DNA of 64,000 nucleotides from Actinernus sp. WN-2022 (taxonomy: Eukaryota; Cnidaria; Anthozoa; Actiniaria; Actinernidae): assembly GCA_030867875.1 (NCBI GenBank), contig JAOWCC010000577.1, positions 92,423,740 to 92,487,739 on the forward strand. The letters are read 5' to 3'. The notes under the pieces were generated by a model. The model was not told the origin of the DNA, did no database searches, and saw nothing but the letters and a program-made list of their open reading frames with translations. A program made the position numbers and the translations under genes. This document shows positions 49,701-55,700 of the stretch, piece by piece; the first letter of the stretch is position 1, and each line of letters opens with the position of its first letter.

Positions 49701-52700
49701 TTTCAATAATCATTTAATTTGTTACAATTTTCAACTTTTTAACTGAAAACATACTTTAAAAAAATATCAAACTAGTAAGAAATTAAAGGGAACCAACTTG
49801 AAGAATATTGTGATCTGGAAGGACTTTTTGGTAAATGGCAAAATGGCACTTTTACCTGCTAGGCTGTTTCAACCATACGGATGACCTGTGAGAGTGCCGA
49901 GCGGTGTCAAATCTGATTGGTTGATCCTGTCACGTGTTGAGCCAACTCAAAACGCAAAAATAAATAAAAATAAATTACACTTGCAAAACTTGACTTGGGT
50001 GGCGAAAGGCCTGGCCCGAGTAATGAGAATTCTGATTATCTTGGTAAAAGGTGCCTAATTCCCCATTCTCAGGGATTACAAGTAGAAACATACATTGTAC
50101 TAATCATTCCTCATCAAACAATACATTTAATCCCCAAATCAATATTACCCGGCCTTAATACTGGAATAGCTTAAAACAACTGGGCTCAAACAACTGGGCT
50201 CCAATGTTCATGGTTCTTAAGTACTGCCTTGTGTACTTTATGATCCAACTGACATGTGTTGGGTCACTGACTAACGGGCGACTGTCAAATAGTTAGGTGA
50301 TCATAAAGTGCACTTTTCTCAAAAGACACAACATATATTGCACTCTACTATACAGCTACAGTTCTTGTTATACTCCTTTCAGTCTTGTATGAAATCTGCT
50401 CTAGAATAACTTAAATACTGTACTACAGAACAGAAGCTATTAAATAGCACCTCCTGGAATTATAAGGCAACACCAGGGATAATTAAAGAGGTCCCTGCTG
50501 TTGCCTTACAATAATAATTATCATTATCGAACCAGATATGAATCATACACGTACGTCTACGAACACAATTACTTGAGAATAACAACCATCTTATAGCTCG
50601 TAATCATATACATGGCATTGCTGTTTATAAAATAATGACCATTATTTGTTTCACATAACTTGTTAACTCTCCTTGACATAGCCAACTTGAAAGCTCTGCT
50701 ACTTGTTTGGCCCCTACACACAAATGCAATATCCTTCTTTTCTTTTCTTTTTCTCTGTCTTGTATGATAAACTTAAGATCAACTTGTATACTATACACAA
50801 ATCGTGCAAACAAATAAAACTGAAATCTTGTGCTCTGTAGTATAAAACCAACTGGTCAAAAATGCAGAAAAATCTAAATGTAGCTCTGTCTTTGGTATCC
50901 TAGTAATCCTAACCATAACAAGCACTCCTGAAACAACAATGGGGGCTGATCAAAGTTAGGACCCTGTTAAACCATGGATCAAATTGGAATTTAGCATGTT
51001 GGTTTTTGTGGAGGGAGGAAAACTGGAGAACCCGAAGAAAAACCCTTGGAGCATCCCAGGTCACAGAGGTGAGTGGCAAAGTGCTCACAACGTACATCAC
51101 CCCGGCCTGTCTGGTTCAAAATAAGCTTAATAGGACATTCCTGTTCCCGTTCATACCTGGTGCCTGCCCATATCCTCCAGCAGGCTGGCTATAGCTCTGT
51201 GCTGCTGGTTGACCAGGTTGTTGTTGCTGATATCCTGGTTGTTGTTGCTGATATCCTGGTTGTTGTTGCTGATATCCTGGTTGTGTGGGGTAACCACCAG
51301 GAGGACCAGCAGGTGGGGCCCCATACATCTGAGCTCCTGAGGGGGGAGGGACTATCCCTGGAGCAATCCCAGGGGGAGGCGGAGCCCCTGAGAAAATAAT
51401 GAAAATGTTAATTTAAAACAATGACTTCCTGATGGACTACCACTTTCCATTTCAGTCTCAGTAGAACCCTGCTAACTCGAACTCCCAAGGGAAACCAAAA
51501 ATAGTCTGAGTTAGTGGGGGCCGGGGTCAGTGTAAATATTGTAAAATACTGAAGAACTAACCAAGATGAGAAAACTTCAAGAAGCATTTCAATTTACAGC
51601 ACTTTTCCTTCAGTGAATCTGCCTGGCTTTCTGACTTGAGTGCCCAGCCTCATCTTATTTTTAAGAGGGTGGAAAAGATGAAAACATAAAACCCTTCAGA
51701 TGGCCTTTAATAAACCCACAAAATGAAAGAAGCAATAAAGTGCAACACAAAGTATTTGGAAATAAAGATGTGTCTTTAGTTCATATTTTATCAATTTTAA
51801 AATAAATTTACAAACAAAAATTACGACATACCGTAAACAGCGGCAGATAAGCTGCACCTTTTTACCCAAAATCTTTGTTGCAAATCATTTTTTTTTAAAC
51901 AGTCAGACTGATTAAAACTATACAAAACAAAAAGAAAGGAAGCACTGATTATCACTTTTGCTAGCTAATGCAGGTGGCTCCTAAAAGAGTAATTTAATTG
52001 TGTTTGTTTCTTGTTTCATTCCTCATCGAACTGTCAATACATTTAAACCCCAAATCATGTTACCCTTAATCAGGCTTCAAACAACTGGGCCCCGATGTTC
52101 ATGGTTCTAAAGTACATGTACTGCTTTGTGTACTTTATGATCCAATCGACATGTGTTGGGTCACTGACTAACGGGCGACTGTCAAATAGTTAGGTGATCA
52201 TAAAGTACACTTTTCTCAAAAGACATGGCATTGCACTCTACTATACAGCTACAGTTCTGGTTACACTCCTTTCAGTCTTGTATGAAATCTGCTCTAAATT
52301 AAATACTGTATACTACAGAACAAAAATTACATGACATACATGTACTGTAAACAGCGGCAGATAAGCCGCACCTTTTTACCCAAAATCTTTGTTGCAAATA
52401 ATTGCTTTTAAAAAACAGTCAGACTGATTAAAACTATACAAAACTGACTGGGCCACTTGTTGCTAGTTCACGAAGAATGGAGAAAGATCGAAGCATTTGA
52501 AAATACAGTATTTCTTTAATTAAGCTACATTGTACCGCTTTCTAAAATAAACCAGACAAAGAACAATACAGTGGCTGAAGTCAAAGCAGTGCGACTGTGG
52601 GTTAGCAAGCCGGCCAAGTTGATATGACTTTTGTAAGCTCACTCAGTCCCGTTTAGGTCCATTTACTGAACCTCCACCAGCAGCGGTGGCCAAAGCTGAA

Positions 52701-55700
52701 CAAGTAGACGGCAGACTATAAAAGTTTAATACTCGAGTCAAGTATGTACATGTATACATGGTAGAAACATTTTTAGCGATTCTCAAGGTTTTTTACCAGA
52801 AACGAATTTCATAATTTCAGGATCGAAGCTAGCTGTAAAATTTATGTTGTCGAGTCACCGTTTTGGGTCATTTTACCGCCTGTTTTGGGGTCAGTATTTT
52901 ACGTTTACTGCATTCTTCAATCATACAATCAACTTATTTGATCAGTGGCCTACTGCCTTGCTTAAAATCTACCGAGAACCAACTCTGGAATATTCGAATT
53001 ATGTTGAATTGTCCTTTTAACTGATCGGTTTGCCTCGCAATGCCTGCCGGGTCAAGGATTTTCTGGACCCAGCATGCCTTGCAGGATTGTACTGTAACAG
53101 ACCCTTTGCATGGGGAAAGTGCAATGGCTGAGCGAGGTCTGTGGAAGAGTCTAGTATAGTTCCTCAGCAAGTGAGAACATACCACGCTATTCTGGAGTAC
53201 TCACATGGTCTAAAGAGCTTCTAGTGTCCAGTTTTCTCTCTTCCAGTAAAATGCCTGGTTACTAAGCTTTGATGAACACGAGTGTGAGCATGTTTTTATT
53301 AATGTGAAATTCAGGACTACATTCAGCTAACAATCGACCTTGGACAAAAACGTACCATCAAGCAAATGCTATGGAAAGTTCTATTGTATATGTGTAAGTG
53401 AGTTTAAAGGGATACCCGAGTAAAAAACACATAATTTGGGCTCAAAAGCATCTTTCAGATGTACTTCGTTCAGAAAATGTATTGAAATTTGGTAAAACTT
53501 TTTCAGAGTTGAGAACGAGCCCCTCAAAGTTGGCCCCGCGAAGCCCTGGGCGGCGCCATCTTGTTTACATTAATTCCTGTGGCGTTTTTTACGTCACTTC
53601 GTCCCACCGGAGTCTTGTTTTCTTTGTATAATTTTCACACGCTCGGAATTAGAGTAGATTTTCATCGATATGGCAGAGCAATTTCGTACTAGAACAAAAA
53701 TATGATGAAGATGATAATATTGTGAGAGAAGTTCAGAAGACTGGGAGGAGGAAGAAAAGCATGTGGAAGGCAAGAATATCAGACGAACAACAAAAGGTGA
53801 CTACCGAGCTTAAGTGCTACATGTATATTGGTGTTGTGCTATGTTGTAATAAAGATTGACTGTGTGTGTTTTTGTTTGGAACTTGTCAGCCATAAACACA
53901 AGACTAAAGGTAGATTATGACAATATTGATATCGGCATTGCAATCAAAACTTGTTTAATTTGACCCAGAGTTATTTACTACTCAGGTAATCAGGGCGTAG
54001 CAAGCCACATAATTTTTAATTGATGTGTTGTGAACAGTGCATGCCAAGTTCCACCACAAAGTCATGCCGGGCTTGATCGCGCCAATGCTTTCACACAATT
54101 AAGGGAATGGAATTATTTTTGCTCTGAGTGTCTTGTTCTTGTGTCATATATTGCCTATATTATGTTATGTTGGGCTAGTTATGATCGGTGTTTTGTTTAA
54201 GTAGCACAAAGCCATGCAGTCATTTACTGTCATTACATTTACATTTATTCTGTTTTACCACTCGAAGGTGGACGGAGAACGTCAACAGGCTTAAAGCCCC
54301 TCTATGGAGGTTTCCGAAGGCCTACGATTTATTGTCCTTATCCGAGAAGACGTACAGAGCGAACCAGATAACTCGCAAATTACATAGACGATTAGTTCCA
54401 ATAATACATAAGTTTCGATTGCTATGCCAATATCAATATTGTCATAATCTACCTTTAGTCTTGTGTTTAAGGCTGACAAGTTCCATACAAAAACACACAC
54501 AGCAAATCTTTACACTAGCACGAGCTCGGTAGTCGCCTTTTGTTGTTCGTTGATATTCTAGCCTCCACACGCTTTTCTTCGTCCTCCCAGTCTTCTGAAC
54601 TTCTCTCACAATATAGTCTTCATTATATTTTTGTTCTAGTACGAAATTGCTCTGCCATATCAATGAAAATCTACTCTAATTCTGAGCGTGTGAAAATTAT
54701 ACAAAGAAAACAAGTCGCTACAAGTTAACCGAAAGACTCCGGTGGGACGAAGTGACGTAAAACAAACGTCACAGGAATTAATGTCAACAAGATGGCAGTG
54801 CCCAGGGCTTCGCGGGGCCAACTTTGAGGGGCTCGTTCTCAACTCTGAAAAAGTTTTATCAAATTTTAATACATTTTCTGAACAAAGTACATCTGAAAGA
54901 TGCTTTTGAGCCCAAATGTGTTTTTCACTCGGGTATCCCTTTAAACACTTTCAAATCTAACAAGGGTAAAACTACGGAGTTATCTTGTTGAAAGTTTGAT
55001 GAGGCAAGGAAGGTGATGCACCTTTATGTTCTGGGCTTCTATAAAACTTGGGGTGTGGCTTATCTGCGAGTGCGGCTTATCTGCAAGTGCGGCTTATCTG
55101 CCAGTGTTTATGGTAGTCAAGTTTATATGCACACAGGGACCTTGGGGTACATACATGTGCTTATAAGTGAGACTTTTGCTAAACATTTTCAGATTTCAAA
55201 TTTGAGTTTGTGAGGCTGTCAAAGTTGGGGGTGCTGCTTATAAATGAGTGCAGAGCTCTTATATTATTAAAATTGAGACTGACACTGCCGCATTATATGG
55301 TTGCCAATGGGAGTAAAATATTATACATTTGGAGACTAAAACTTGCCAAATCGTCACCAACTTGATGGTTAAAATTTACTGGCTCCTGATCATGATGACT
55401 AGATTTTATTTGATATACATTTGTAGTTGCCAAATGGCAATTAAGGATATTTTTATTTCAAGGCCACTATAGACTTAATTTCCACCACACAATCAATGAG
55501 TCAAAGAAAATGGTAATAAAAGAGAATCAAATGACAAATGTCGCAGCCACGTTGATGGAACTAACAATAATATTAAGAGTAACAAATATTATTTTGTAGA
55601 CATCCACCAATGGCCATGCATGCAAATGAAAAATATTGTAAAATATTTCACTTACCAGTGAAAATACTGGGAAATGAAAACCCAAACATACCTGTTGCAG

